From Ovoidimarina sp038744785 (GTDB lineage Bacteria; Pseudomonadota; Alphaproteobacteria; Rhodobacterales; Rhodobacteraceae), in NCBI GenBank assembly GCA_038744785.1, contig JBCDLX010000005.1:124001-188000 (forward strand): DNA of 64,000 bases. The letters are read 5' to 3'. The notes below the pieces were generated by a model. It had not been told where the DNA came from. It searched no databases and saw only the letters and a program-made list of their open reading frames with translations. Positions 15,311 through 23,817 of this stretch are shown in pieces; position 1 is the stretch's first letter, and each line of letters opens with the position of its first letter. Position numbers and translations under genes: made by a program.

Positions 15311-16918
15311 ATGTTGGACCGCGCCTCGAACTCTTCCCCACTTCCGCCTGAAATCGCCCGCCGGCGAACGTTTGCGATTATCTCGCACCCCGATGCGGGC
15401 AAGACGACGCTGACCGAGAAGTTTCTGCTGTACGGCGGCGCGATCCAGATGGCCGGTCAGGTTCGCGCCAAGGGCGAAGCGCGCCGCACGCGGTCGGATT
15501 TCATGGCGATGGAGAAAGACCGAGGCATCTCGGTTTCGGCGTCGGCGATGTCGTTTGATTTTGACAAGTACAGGTTCAATCTTGTCGACACGCCCGGACA
15601 TTCGGACTTCTCGGAAGATACCTATCGCACACTCACCGCCGTTGACGCCGCCATTATGGTGATCGACGGCGCGAAAGGCGTTGAAAGCCAAACCCAGAAG
15701 CTTTTCGAGGTGTGTCGCCTGCGCGACCTGCCGATCCTGACGTTCTGCAACAAGATGGACCGCGAAAGTCGCGATACGTTCGAGATTATCGACGAGATCC
15801 AGGAAAATCTGGCGATTGATGTGACCCCTGCGTCTTGGCCGATCGGAATGGGACGCGATTTTATTGGGTCCTACGACATTCTGAATGACCGGCTGGAACT
15901 GATGGAACGGGCAGACCGAAACCGTATCGCTGGAAGCATTGCCATCGAAGGCCTCGACGACCCCAAATTGAACGAACTTATCCCTGGGCCGCTTCTGGAA
16001 AAGCTTCGAGAAGATGTGGAAATGGCGCGCGCGCTTCTTCCCACTTTCGATAAGCAGGCGTTTCTTGATGGGACACTGACACCGATCTGGTTCGGTTCGG
16101 CGATCAACTCGTTCGGTGTGAAAGAGCTGATGACCGGGATCGGCGACTATGGGCCAGAGCCACAGCCGCAATCGGCCGAACCAAGGCAGGTCAGCCCGGA
16201 CGAATCCAAGGTCGCAGGGTTCGTCTTCAAGGTGCAGGCCAATATGGACCCCAAACACCGCGATCGTGTGGCGTTTCTTCGAATGGCGTCAGGCCATTTC
16301 AAGCGGGGTATGAAGCTGACGCATGTCAGGACCAAGAAGCCGATGGCGGTATCAAACCCGGTTCTGTTTCTTGCCGCAGACCGGGAACTTGCGGAAGAGG
16401 CGTGGGCCGGCGACATCATCGGCATTCCGAACCATGGTCAGCTTAGGATTGGCGACACGCTCACCGAAGGCGAAGCTATTCGCGTGACCGGCATCCCTTC
16501 GTTCGCGCCAGAGCTTTTGCAGAACATCCGGGCCGGTGACCCGCTGAAGGCCAAGCATCTTGACAAAGCGCTGATGCAATTCGCGGAAGAAGGTGCAGCA
16601 AAGGTGTTCCGACCGATGATCGGCGCGGGTTTCATCGTGGGTGTGGTGGGTCAGCTTCAGTTCGAGGTGCTCGCAAGCCGGATCGAGCTGGAATACGGGC
16701 TGCCGGTTAGGTTTGAGCCGTCGCAGTTCACGTCTGCCCGCTGGGTTTCGGGGCCCAAGGACAAGATCGAAGCTTTCATGGACACAAACAAAGGCCACAT
16801 CGCCAGCGACAATGACGGCGACGTTGTCTACCTCACACGGCTCCAGTGGGACATCGACAGGATTGAACGGGATCATCCAGACCTGACGCTTTCGGCAACC
16901 AAGGAAATGATGATCTGA
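15311..16918 (+). CDS. prfC: Peptide chain release factor 3
   Basis: 535 residues from ATG 15311 (MLDRASNSSPLPPEIARRRT); an in-frame upstream extension lacks homology. The GTPase domain has G1 SHPDAGKTT, G3 DTPGHSDFSEDTYRTL and G4 CNKMDRE, followed by beta-barrel domains and the RF3 C-terminus (QLQFEVLASRIELEYG). RF3 recycles RF1/RF2 from the ribosome after peptide release. It stands alone, with a hairpin 35 nt after its stop. Confidence 0.97.
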   Translation: MLDRASNSSPLPPEIARRRTFAIISHPDAGKTTLTEKFLLYGGAIQMAGQVRAKGEARRTRSDFMAMEKDRGISVSASAMSFDFDKYRFNLVDTPGHSDFSEDTYRTLTAVDAAIMVIDGAKGVESQTQKLFEVCRLRDLPILTFCNKMDRESRDTFEIIDEIQENLAIDVTPASWPIGMGRDFIGSYDILNDRLELMERADRNRIAGSIAIEGLDDPKLNELIPGPLLEKLREDVEMARALLPTFDKQAFLDGTLTPIWFGSAINSFGVKELMTGIGDYGPEPQPQSAEPRQVSPDESKVAGFVFKVQANMDPKHRDRVAFLRMASGHFKRGMKLTHVRTKKPMAVSNPVLFLAADRELAEEAWAGDIIGIPNHGQLRIGDTLTEGEAIRVTGIPSFAPELLQNIRAGDPLKAKHLDKALMQFAEEGAAKVFRPMIGAGFIVGVVGQLQFEVLASRIELEYGLPVRFEPSQFTSARWVSGPKDKIEAFMDTNKGHIASDNDGDVVYLTRLQWDIDRIERDHPDLTLSATKEMMI

Positions 16919-16952
16919 CGCGAACGTCGTGCGTGTCTGACCCATTCCGGAC

Positions 16953-16983
16953 TCTTGCCGTTGTCGCTCGGTGTGCGGCAAGA
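16953..16983 (+). terminator. Hairpin after prfC
   Basis: TCTTGCCG (16953-16960) and CGGCAAGA (16976-16983) form a perfect 8-bp stem with a 15-nt loop, 35 nt past the prfC stop. The T-run after it is minimal, so its efficiency as an intrinsic terminator is doubtful. Confidence 0.4.
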
Positions 16984-17084
16984 AGTTTGGCGCGAGGGTC
17001 ACGCCCGACAGCAAAGTATCCGAATGCCTGACGTCCGGTGCCAGTCCTAGCAAATTGTTAACCAATTTCGCCTGAGATCCAGGA

Positions 17085-17558
17085 ATGCGTGCAAGTCTTG
17101 GCCTTGTCCTTCTGGTGCTCTTTGGGTGCACGTGGCCCAGCGTGGAAGAGGTGAACCCGCACACCGGCCTGACGACGATTGCGTCGCGCGGTTACACGCT
17201 TGAATTACAGTGGAACGCCACGCTTGCTGCGCGCGCTGTACACTTTAAACGCAACGGGACGGACGTGTGGTCTGTCTATACTTATGTATCACGCGACGAC
17301 CGGAACACACCGCTTGTCGATTCTGCATGGTCATTTGGTCGAAAATTGCCCTATCGCAAAATCGACCGTCGTCGAACAAATTGCGCGATAGACTGCAACA
17401 GGCAAGAACAGGGCGAGATTGTCTTGAACCGCCGACTGTTTGAAATCCTTAGCGAAACCGGGCTGACCTTTCACCTTGTTGGCAAGAGAGGAAGCTACAC
17501 GGGGCACTTGCCAGCGGATGCGTTCGCCAACGTTCTTGCAAAGTCACAAATCCACTAG
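17085..17558 (+). CDS. Hypothetical lipoprotein
   Basis: 157 residues from ATG 17085. A short signal peptide ends in a lipobox (LVLLVLFGC, Cys15), so it is probably lipid-anchored in the envelope. The mature part contains a WNATLAARAVHFKR segment and a Cys pair (NCAIDCNRQEQGEI). No family was recognised. An AGATCCAGGA stretch gives a usable ribosome-binding site. It converges with a small membrane protein gene, overlapping by 4 nt. Confidence 0.7.
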   Translation: MRASLGLVLLVLFGCTWPSVEEVNPHTGLTTIASRGYTLELQWNATLAARAVHFKRNGTDVWSVYTYVSRDDRNTPLVDSAWSFGRKLPYRKIDRRRTNCAIDCNRQEQGEIVLNRRLFEILSETGLTFHLVGKRGSYTGHLPADAFANVLAKSQIH

Positions 17559-17860
17559 CCGTCGCCCCAATGACCGTCATGCGGACGCAGCCGGCGCACG
17601 TTTGTCGGGGTGACGCGCCGACGCGCAACCGGCTGGTGTTGGTCCTGCGGCGGGTGCGCGCGACGACGGGACGTGCGCCGCTTTTGCCGACGTGCCGCCC
17701 GGCTTACAACGATGAACAAGAGTGCCATGCTGATATAAAGCGGCACCGCTGCCTGATAATCCGTCGGAAGAAACGGAAGGATTTCCAACAGCTTGTCGGT
17801 CTCCTGCGGGGAGCTTTCCACCGCGCGGTGCCCCGGCATCCGTGCCAATCCGTCGCTCAT
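17555..17860 (-). CDS. Small single-pass membrane protein (paralog 1)
   Basis: 101 residues from ATG 17860. It starts MSDGLARMPGHR, has one hydrophobic segment (about residues 35-53, AVPLYISMALLFIVVSRA) and then a very basic tail (AARRQKRRTSRRRAH). The N-terminal MSxxLxRxxGHR pattern and the membrane segment followed by Arg-rich sequence are shared with the gene at 17987-18286. No known family. It may be an inner-membrane protein with a cytoplasmic nucleic-acid- or lipid-binding tail. Confidence 0.55.
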   Translation of the reverse strand: MSDGLARMPGHRAVESSPQETDKLLEILPFLPTDYQAAVPLYISMALLFIVVSRAARRQKRRTSRRRAHPPQDQHQPVARRRVTPTNVRRLRPHDGHWGDG

Positions 17861-17986
17861 TTTCGTGCCACCTTTGCTTTAGTTCATGTGAAGCGAACCC
17901 CCGGATTGTGGCAGGAATGCGGTCGATTGTTCATGAGACGAAAACGGTCGAACCTACGTTGCGAAATTGTCGCGCGTTCAGTCCGG

Positions 17987-18286
17987 TCAGTATTCGCGAT
18001 TCTCACCAGCTTTGTAGCGCAAGCGCAGGTGTGTCCCGACTTCGCGGAACGTCTCTTGCCGGGCAGCGGCTTCGAGATCGCGGATCATTTTCGAGTTCAT
18101 GCGCGTCCGGCGGCGCGAGGTGCGTGCGAGCACGACGTACATCAGTCCGATCGCAGCAAATAGCATCCACAACTCGTCGAACCCGCCCGACATGCCAAAA
18201 AAGCCTTCCGCAAGCGTCGGCTCTTCCGGACGTCCATATCCCGGTGCATATCTATGACCCGCGAAACGTTCGAGTGTGTTGGACAA
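17987..18286 (-). CDS. Small single-pass membrane protein (paralog 2)
   Basis: 99 residues if translation starts at TTG 18286 (MSNTLERFAGHR). One hydrophobic segment (LWMLFAAIGLMYVVLARTS, about residues 40-57) is followed by SRRRTRMNSKMIRDLEAAAR and a charged, probably helical tail. The shared start motif with 17555-17860 supports the TTG start although the ribosome-binding site is weak. The two genes lie in tandem on the minus strand, 126 bp apart, downstream of the 540-bp gene-free region. Confidence 0.5.
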   Translation of the reverse strand: MSNTLERFAGHRYAPGYGRPEEPTLAEGFFGMSGGFDELWMLFAAIGLMYVVLARTSRRRTRMNSKMIRDLEAAARQETFREVGTHLRLRYKAGENREY

Positions 18287-18473
18287 GGGCGGCAGTCCTG
18301 TGGTTCCGTTTTGCTATATTGCAGCTCAATTGTGCCGAAACTGTGGCAATAAGGCCTGAGATACCAAACGATTGCTGTGTGTTCGATGGAATTGGAGACA
18401 AATTCGTCCCATTGGCACCGGCACCTTCGCAAATGCAGAAAGCTTACACAGCAGCGTAATCCGGTTAAGACAC

Positions 18474-18482
18474 TGTGGATAA
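18474..18482 (-). promoter_or_regulatory. DnaA box (TTATCCACA)
   Basis: Exact consensus 9-mer on the minus strand (TGTGGATAA on the plus strand); preceded by C on the plus strand, giving TTATCCACAG. Second exact copy at 18752-18760, same orientation, 278 bp away. Confidence 0.5.
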
Positions 18483-18751
18483 CTCTGTGTGCGGAATAAC
18501 GGCCTGACCCCATCATTCGGCGGGACGGAACATACGATTTTGCACCGGCCGGACACCTCGACATACGACACACGGTTCTTTTTGGAACGAGGCACGCGGA
18601 CACCGAACCACGGCGCTGCGGAGAAAACAGGAGCATAAACGTATTTTCAGGAAACAATCACGATCAAAATGCCAGCATTGTTCGAAGCGGGCAGGCATCC
18701 ATTGACCTTCACGCATATTAAATGTAGCCACGCGACCATTCAGGGGCGACA

Positions 18752-18760
18752 TGTGGATAA
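18752..18760 (-). promoter_or_regulatory. DnaA box (TTATCCACA)
   Basis: Exact consensus 9-mer on the minus strand, 70 bp upstream of the DEAD-box helicase start codon and in the same orientation as the copy at 18474-18482. Confidence 0.5.
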
Positions 18761-18829
18761 GATCCAGGCCATACGGGCCGCGCCTCTTAGCCGACGGGCC
18801 ACGCATAGGTCCGTAAACCACGGACCAAT

Positions 18830-20218
18830 ATGACCAAATTCGCAGACCTCAATCTGTCCCCGAAGGTATTGAAGGCCGTTGAAGAGGCCGGATACGAAAC
18901 CCCCACGCCCATTCAGGCAGGCGCAATTCCAAGTGCGCTAGAAGGCCGGGATGTATTGGGCATCGCGCAAACCGGCACAGGGAAGACAGCATCGTTTACG
19001 CTGCCAATGATCACGCGGCTTGCGCGTGGCCGCGCCCGCGCCCGGATGCCGCGCAGCCTTGTGCTTGCGCCAACCCGCGAACTTGCCGCTCAGGTGGCCG
19101 AGAACTTCGACACCTATTCCAAACACGTAAAGCTCTCAAAGGCTCTCTTGATCGGCGGTGTGAGCTTCAAAGAACAGGACGCGCTTATCGACAAAGGCGT
19201 CGACGTTCTGATCGCCACGCCCGGCCGGCTTCTCGATCATTTCGAGCGCGGGAAGCTTCTGCTGACGGGCATTGAAATCATGGTGGTGGACGAAGCCGAC
19301 CGGATGCTTGATATGGGCTTTATCCCGGATATCGAGCGGATCTTCGGTCTTACGCCATTTACACGTCACACACTTTTCTTCGCGGCCACCATGGCGCCCG
19401 AGATCGAACGTATCACCAATACTTTTCTGTCAAATCCGGAGCGCGTCGAAGTGGCGCGCCAAGCGACCGCTTCCGAGACGATCGAGCAGGCGGTAGTCAC
19501 GTTTCGAGCGTCTCGCCGCGACCGGTCTGGCACCGAAAAGCGGTCGCTTCTGCGCGCCATCATCGACGCCGAAGGCGAAAAGTGCACGAACGCTATTGTG
19601 TTCTGCAACCGCAAGACCGAGGTCGATATTCTGGCCAAGAGCCTCAAGAAATATGGCTATGACGCCGCGCCCATTCACGGCGACCTCGACCAATCCCAGC
19701 GGATGCGCACCCTTGATGGGTTTCGCGAAGGGTCCTTGCGGTTCCTGATTGCGTCTGATGTCGCAGCCCGCGGCCTAGATATCCCTGCCGTTAGCCACGT
19801 TTTCAACTTCGATGTGCCGTCCCATGCGGAAGACTATGTGCACCGCATCGGTCGCACGGGCCGCGCGGGCCGGAATGGTAAGGCGATTACCATCTGTTCG
19901 ATCCCGGACGAGAAGTACCTTGATGCAATTGAGAAGCTGATCGCCAAGCCCATTCCGAAGGCCGCAGCACCTGAGGGTGCGAAACCAACGCCCGAACCGG
20001 CCCATGACGAAGACAGCCCGCGCCGCAGCAGGACCAGAAAAAAGAAAGACCAAGTTGCCACCGAGTCGGCTGTGGTCGACGCGGCTGCGGGCAACGACAC
20101 GCCTAAGCCGCGGCGCGGACGCGGCAGTCGCGGTCGCGACGACCAAGGCGTGGTCGGGATGGGCGATCATATGCCGTCCTTCATCGAAAAGAGCTTCGAA
20201 GAACGCCTGGCTGTTTGA
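18830..20218 (+). CDS. DEAD-box RNA helicase (RhlE-like)
   Basis: 462 residues. All helicase motifs are visible: Q motif (GYETPTPIQAGAIP), I (AQTGTGKTASF), Ia (PTRELAAQ), II (VDEADRML), III (FAATM), IV-V (FCNRKTEVD, ASDVAARGLDIP) and VI (HRIGRTGRAG). The C-terminal 80 residues are charged, with RRSRTRKKKD and RRGRGSRGRD repeats that probably bind RNA. Such helicases unwind RNA in ribosome assembly or mRNA decay. RNase J is encoded nearby but on the other strand. The long upstream region suggests leader-based control. Confidence 0.95.
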   Translation: MTKFADLNLSPKVLKAVEEAGYETPTPIQAGAIPSALEGRDVLGIAQTGTGKTASFTLPMITRLARGRARARMPRSLVLAPTRELAAQVAENFDTYSKHVKLSKALLIGGVSFKEQDALIDKGVDVLIATPGRLLDHFERGKLLLTGIEIMVVDEADRMLDMGFIPDIERIFGLTPFTRHTLFFAATMAPEIERITNTFLSNPERVEVARQATASETIEQAVVTFRASRRDRSGTEKRSLLRAIIDAEGEKCTNAIVFCNRKTEVDILAKSLKKYGYDAAPIHGDLDQSQRMRTLDGFREGSLRFLIASDVAARGLDIPAVSHVFNFDVPSHAEDYVHRIGRTGRAGRNGKAITICSIPDEKYLDAIEKLIAKPIPKAAAPEGAKPTPEPAHDEDSPRRSRTRKKKDQVATESAVVDAAAGNDTPKPRRGRGSRGRDDQGVVGMGDHMPSFIEKSFEERLAV

Positions 20219-20288
20219 CCGCAGAAGCACCTGGAAACGGTCATCACGGGCTGGCAAGCTGGCTTCGCGTTTGCAGGGGGACAAACTG

Positions 20289-20510
20289 ATGCCATTGATC
20301 GACATTCAGGTGCTGGAAGGTGTCTTTGATGATGCCGACAAACAGCGGATCATCGAAAAGGTCACCGACGCGTTCGGAGAGGCCGCAGGCGGCAAGATGC
20401 GCGATGGCACCTCTATCCGCATCCACGAAATCAAAAGCGGGTCCTGGGGCTATGCTGGCCGCATCCTGACGACAGAGCACGGGCTCGCGATCAAGGATGC
20501 GGACCCTTGA
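20289..20510 (+). CDS. Tautomerase family protein (4-oxalocrotonate tautomerase-like)
   Basis: 73 residues from ATG 20289, with GGGGGACA upstream. The second residue is Pro (MPLIDIQVLEG), which becomes the catalytic N-terminal proline after Met removal; the FDDADKQRIIEKVTDAF helix and RIHEIKSGSWGYAGRIL strand match small 4-OT-like subunits, which form hexamers. The natural substrate is unknown. It follows the helicase by 70 nt and its stop is 20 nt from repeat copy B. Confidence 0.88.
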   Translation: MPLIDIQVLEGVFDDADKQRIIEKVTDAFGEAAGGKMRDGTSIRIHEIKSGSWGYAGRILTTEHGLAIKDADP

Positions 20511-20529
20511 GCTTTGTATGATAGCTTTG

Positions 20530-20589
20530 AATCACTTATCGCTGCCTGAAATCAAAGACTTCAACGCGATAAGTGATACATGATGTTTC
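20530..20589 (-). repeat. 60-bp intergenic palindromic repeat, copy B (intact hairpin)
   Basis: In minus orientation this begins 20 nt after the stop of the RNase J gene (20609), matching copy A at 10300-10359 at 52 of 60 positions. Outer arms ATCACTTATCGC (20531-20542) and GCGATAAGTGAT (20566-20577) are perfect 12-bp inverted repeats around a 23-nt centre, and the centre itself contains a TGAAATC/GACTTCA near-palindrome, giving a two-level hairpin. No T-run follows. It lies between the convergent tautomerase and RNase J genes. Confidence 0.85.
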
Positions 20590-20608
20590 TGGTATCTTAT
20601 CAAAGGTG

Positions 20609-22276
20609 CTAGCTGACCCGGCTGACCACCACCGTGACCTCGGGCTTTTTGCCGACCTCGTTTTGCGCAGTGTTCCGCACAATCTGGCGCAGTTCCTTTT
20701 CGATCCGGTCGTCATCCTTCAATGTCTTCTCGGACGCCCGGAACAGAAACTGCGATAGATCCTCTTCCAAGACCTCGACCAGGGCCGCGTTCGACCGGCC
20801 GGTTTCCGGCAACCCCATTGTGTCGCACCAGGGCTCGCCCAGCGGCTCCCCGGTCTCTTCAACGATGACGGTCACCGTGACGTGGCCGTTCAGAGCCATT
20901 CGAATTCGGTCCCGGACGATGCCGTCCAAAGCGCCGATCTGCATGTCACCGTCCAAGTAGGTACGGCCCGTCTCGATATACTCGACGACCTGCGGTGTAT
21001 CGCCGGTCAGATCGACCATCGATCCATTGGGGGCGATCGCCGCAGAGATCTGGCGCTGTTCCGCAAGCTTCGCGTGCGCGCGCAAGTGTCGGTGTTCCCC
21101 GTGCATAGGGATCACCATCTTAGGTCCAACCAGCTCGTGCATCGTTTCCAGATCGGGACGGTTAGCGTGGCCCGAGACATGATATTTGCCGCCATCATCA
21201 TCAACAACGTCGACGCCCCGCTCAGAGAAGTTGTTCATAATCCGGGCGACCTCCACTTCGTTGCCGGGGATGGTCTTTGAAGAAAACAGAAACAGGTCAC
21301 CTTCAGACAGCTCCAGCCCAAGATACTTTCCCCGGCTCAGCGCTGCCGAGGCCGCGCGGCGTTCACCCTGACTGCCGGTGGCCAGAAGCATCACGTTCTG
21401 GCGCGGTATTTCTGCGGCCTCCTCGGGGCTGACGGTCTTGGGGAAGTGGGTCAGGACGCCGGCTTCCACGCCCGCTTCGACCATCCGCCGCATCGCCCGG
21501 CCCAGAAGGCAGATCGACCGGCCAGCCCGGCTTCCTGCTTCGGCAAGCGTTTTGACCCGTGCGATGTTCGAGGCAAAGGTTGTCGCTACAACCATATTCG
21601 GCGCAGCCGATACGAGCTTTTCAATCTCGGGCCCCACGCTTGCTTCGCTCCGGCCTGGGTGAGGCGAAAACACATTGGTCGAATCGCAGACAAGTGCCTG
21701 GACGCCCGGCCGGGAAACCTCGGCCCAAAGCGCGCGGTCAAACGGCTCGCCCACGACCGGGGTCTCGTCGATCTTGAAATCGCCAGTGTGGATCACCCGG
21801 CCCGCGGGCGTGTCAATAACAAGCGCCGACGCCTCGGGGATAGAGTGTGAAACCGGCAGAAACGCCACGTTGAACGGCCCTGCCCCCACCTGATGCGGCC
21901 AAGGCGCATGGGTTTCAACCACGGCTGGGTCGCTCCCGGCCTCTTCCAGCTTCCGTCGGGCAATGTTCGCCGTAAACGTCCGTGCATGAACCCCAGCCTT
22001 TAATTTCGCAAAACTGTGGCCCACCGCGCCTACGTGGTCTTCATGCGCGTGCGTGATAAACACGGCCTCGATCCGGTCGGCGCGTTCGATCAACCAGTCC
22101 ATATCCGCCCAGATCAGATCGACCCCGGGCGAACTGTCCATGTTCGGGAACGTCACACCAAGATCGACCACGATAAGCCGTTCCTTGCCCGGCGCGCCAT
22201 AGCCATAGACGTAACAGTTCATCCCAATCTCCCCCGCGCCGCCGAGGGGGAGGTAAATCAGCCTATCGCCGCTCAT
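20609..22276 (-). CDS. rnj: Ribonuclease J
   Basis: 555 residues, the normal length. The metallo-beta-lactamase motif HAHEDHVGA (about residues 75-83), HTGDFKIDETP, VCDSTN and the beta-CASP motifs (ATTFASNIAR, LLATGSQGE, SGHANRPD and HGEHRHL) are all present. RNase J is an endo- and 5'-3' exoribonuclease in rRNA and mRNA turnover, and alphaproteobacteria carry one. Its ATG directly follows the coaX stop, so it is the last gene of the nuo-birA-coaX-rnj series. Repeat copy B lies just after it. Confidence 0.95.
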   Translation of the reverse strand: MSGDRLIYLPLGGAGEIGMNCYVYGYGAPGKERLIVVDLGVTFPNMDSSPGVDLIWADMDWLIERADRIEAVFITHAHEDHVGAVGHSFAKLKAGVHARTFTANIARRKLEEAGSDPAVVETHAPWPHQVGAGPFNVAFLPVSHSIPEASALVIDTPAGRVIHTGDFKIDETPVVGEPFDRALWAEVSRPGVQALVCDSTNVFSPHPGRSEASVGPEIEKLVSAAPNMVVATTFASNIARVKTLAEAGSRAGRSICLLGRAMRRMVEAGVEAGVLTHFPKTVSPEEAAEIPRQNVMLLATGSQGERRAASAALSRGKYLGLELSEGDLFLFSSKTIPGNEVEVARIMNNFSERGVDVVDDDGGKYHVSGHANRPDLETMHELVGPKMVIPMHGEHRHLRAHAKLAEQRQISAAIAPNGSMVDLTGDTPQVVEYIETGRTYLDGDMQIGALDGIVRDRIRMALNGHVTVTVIVEETGEPLGEPWCDTMGLPETGRSNAALVEVLEEDLSQFLFRASEKTLKDDDRIEKELRQIVRNTAQNEVGKKPEVTVVVSRVS

Positions 22277-23053
22277 CTATTGCCCGTTTTCCTTGTTATA
22301 CGCGTGGATGACGGTCAGACCGTGCATTGTCAGATCGTCTTCGAAGACGTCAAAAAGCGCGTCACCTTGCTGAAACAACGGGGCAAGCCCGCCGGTACCC
22401 ACGACACGCATCGACCGTCCGAACTCGGTCTTTACCCTTTCCACGACGCCATTCACAAGCCCCACATACCCCCAGAACACACCCGATTGCATACAAGCCA
22501 CTGTGTTAGTGCCGATCACCTGATCTGGTTTGGTGACATCGACATGGGGCAGCGCTGCTGCCGCTTGATGCAGCGCCTCAAGCGACAAATTCACACCCGG
22601 AGAGATTACGCCGCCGATATAGGCCCCGTCTTCATCAACCACATCAAACGTCGTTGCCGTCCCGAAATCGACCACCACCAGGTCACCGCCATGCCGGTCA
22701 TACGCACCGGCGGTGTTTACAAGCCGGTCAGGTCCGACCTGCGTTCCGGTATCGACCCTGGGCGGCGCGGGCAGAAGACAGTCCGGCTTACCCACCACAA
22801 GGGGGCGTGTCGCGAAGTACCGATCCGAAAACACCCGTAGATTAAAGACCACACGCGGGACAGTCGACGAAATGATAACCTCGGTGATGTCCACATCGAG
22901 CTTGCGATGCGCCATCAGCGTCGAAAGCCAAACATAGTACTGGTCCGCCGTCCTTTGCCATTCGGTCGACGTGCGGAACGTCGCCAGAAAGCGTTCGCCA
23001 TCCCAGATCGCCATGACGGTGTTGGTGTTGCCACAGTCGATGCAAAGAAGCAT
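22277..23053 (-). CDS. coaX: Type III pantothenate kinase
   Basis: 258 residues. The ASKHA-fold motifs are visible: MLLCIDCGNTNTVMAIWDG (phosphate 1), GPDRLVNTAGAY, and VVDFGTATTFDVVDEDGAYIGGVISPG (phosphate 2 and pantothenate site). CoaX phosphorylates pantothenate as the first step of CoA synthesis. It starts 17 nt after birA and ends directly at the RNase J start codon. Confidence 0.96.
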   Translation of the reverse strand: MLLCIDCGNTNTVMAIWDGERFLATFRTSTEWQRTADQYYVWLSTLMAHRKLDVDITEVIISSTVPRVVFNLRVFSDRYFATRPLVVGKPDCLLPAPPRVDTGTQVGPDRLVNTAGAYDRHGGDLVVVDFGTATTFDVVDEDGAYIGGVISPGVNLSLEALHQAAAALPHVDVTKPDQVIGTNTVACMQSGVFWGYVGLVNGVVERVKTEFGRSMRVVGTGGLAPLFQQGDALFDVFEDDLTMHGLTVIHAYNKENGQ

Positions 23054-23070
23054 GGAGCGCGCCCTCCTAT

Positions 23071-23817
23071 CTAGAAATAGATCTCGGCTGCCGGAATCCG
23101 CACCGGTCCGGTCCCCGTGATCAGAACAAGCTGACCCTTGTCATCGATTGTGTCAAAAATGCCTGTGACCTTACGGTTGCCGATTTGGGCCGCAATCTCT
23201 TCTCCCAACCGTGCCGCGCGCTCCAACCAATCCCGGCGGATCGGCTCGAAACCCAATCGCTCCAGAACCATCTCTTCGGTCGCGTAGTGTCCTGCCAAGA
23301 TGCGCAGAAACTCGTCTTGACGAGGGGCTTCACCGGTCACCTCGGCCACTGAGATCGGGGAAAACGGTGCCTGACCCTCGGACGGCGGCGTCTCAGACAA
23401 GTTCACGCCTATGCCAATTGCCAGCCAGTCGATGTGCCCTTGAATGCTTGTGCTCTCAAGAAGGATACCCGCCACTTTCCGCCCATCCAGCAACACATCG
23501 TTCGGCCACTTTAATGCAAGCTTGTCGCGCGCCACATAGAGCGCGAGCGTTTCGAAAACGGCATTGGATGCCAGAAACGTACGCAGCGCCGCCCAACCCG
23601 GTACCCCGCCTGGGCGCATCACAAGCGTTGCCGCGAAGTTTCCATGTGGATGCACCCACGTCTTGCCTCGTCGTCCCCTGGCGGCAGTTTGATGGCGCGC
23701 CATGATCCAGGTTGGCCGCTGCAAGTGCGGTGCCTGGCGGGCGGCTTCGGCATTTGTACTGTCGACCGTCCCCAAGACGATCTTCTGATAGCCTTCTGGC
23801 CAGAGGTCAGTTGACAA
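23071..23817 (-). CDS. birA: Biotin--[acetyl-CoA-carboxylase] ligase
   Basis: About 248 residues from a TTG at 23817, which overlaps the nuoN stop by 11 nt; no suitable ATG precedes the conserved domain. The biotin-binding motif ARGRRGKTWVHPHGNF and LALKWPNDVLLDGRKVAGIL are complete, and the C-terminal SH3-like domain follows (GIFDTIDDKGQLVLI). There is no N-terminal HTH, so it is a ligase without repressor function. It attaches biotin to carboxyl carrier proteins. Confidence 0.94.
   Translation of the reverse strand: MSTDLWPEGYQKIVLGTVDSTNAEAARQAPHLQRPTWIMARHQTAARGRRGKTWVHPHGNFAATLVMRPGGVPGWAALRTFLASNAVFETLALYVARDKLALKWPNDVLLDGRKVAGILLESTSIQGHIDWLAIGIGVNLSETPPSEGQAPFSPISVAEVTGEAPRQDEFLRILAGHYATEEMVLERLGFEPIRRDWLERAARLGEEIAAQIGNRKVTGIFDTIDDKGQLVLITGTGPVRIPAAEIYF

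Larger units (their letters stand above)
18287..18829. other. Gene-free divergent region (543 bp) with two DnaA boxes
   Basis: No convincing gene was found on either strand. The stretch is more AT-rich than its surroundings and separates the minus-strand small membrane genes from the DEAD-box helicase. It contains two exact TTATCCACA sites on the minus strand and must hold the helicase promoter and probably a long 5' leader, as often seen for cold-inducible RNA helicase genes. Short ORFs here have no recognisable protein character. Confidence 0.6.

Noticed and set aside
18287..18829. Chromosomal replication origin
   Set aside because: Two DnaA boxes alone are too few, no AT-rich unwinding element or origin-linked genes (dnaA, parAB, hemE, rpmH) are near.
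20531..20577. Classical rho-independent terminator
   Set aside because: The stem is long but no T-run follows on either strand, and a diverged copy elsewhere points to a repeat element.
22016..22840. 274-codon open frame opposite rnj and coaX
   Set aside because: Spans two real genes on the other strand and shows no protein-like motif.
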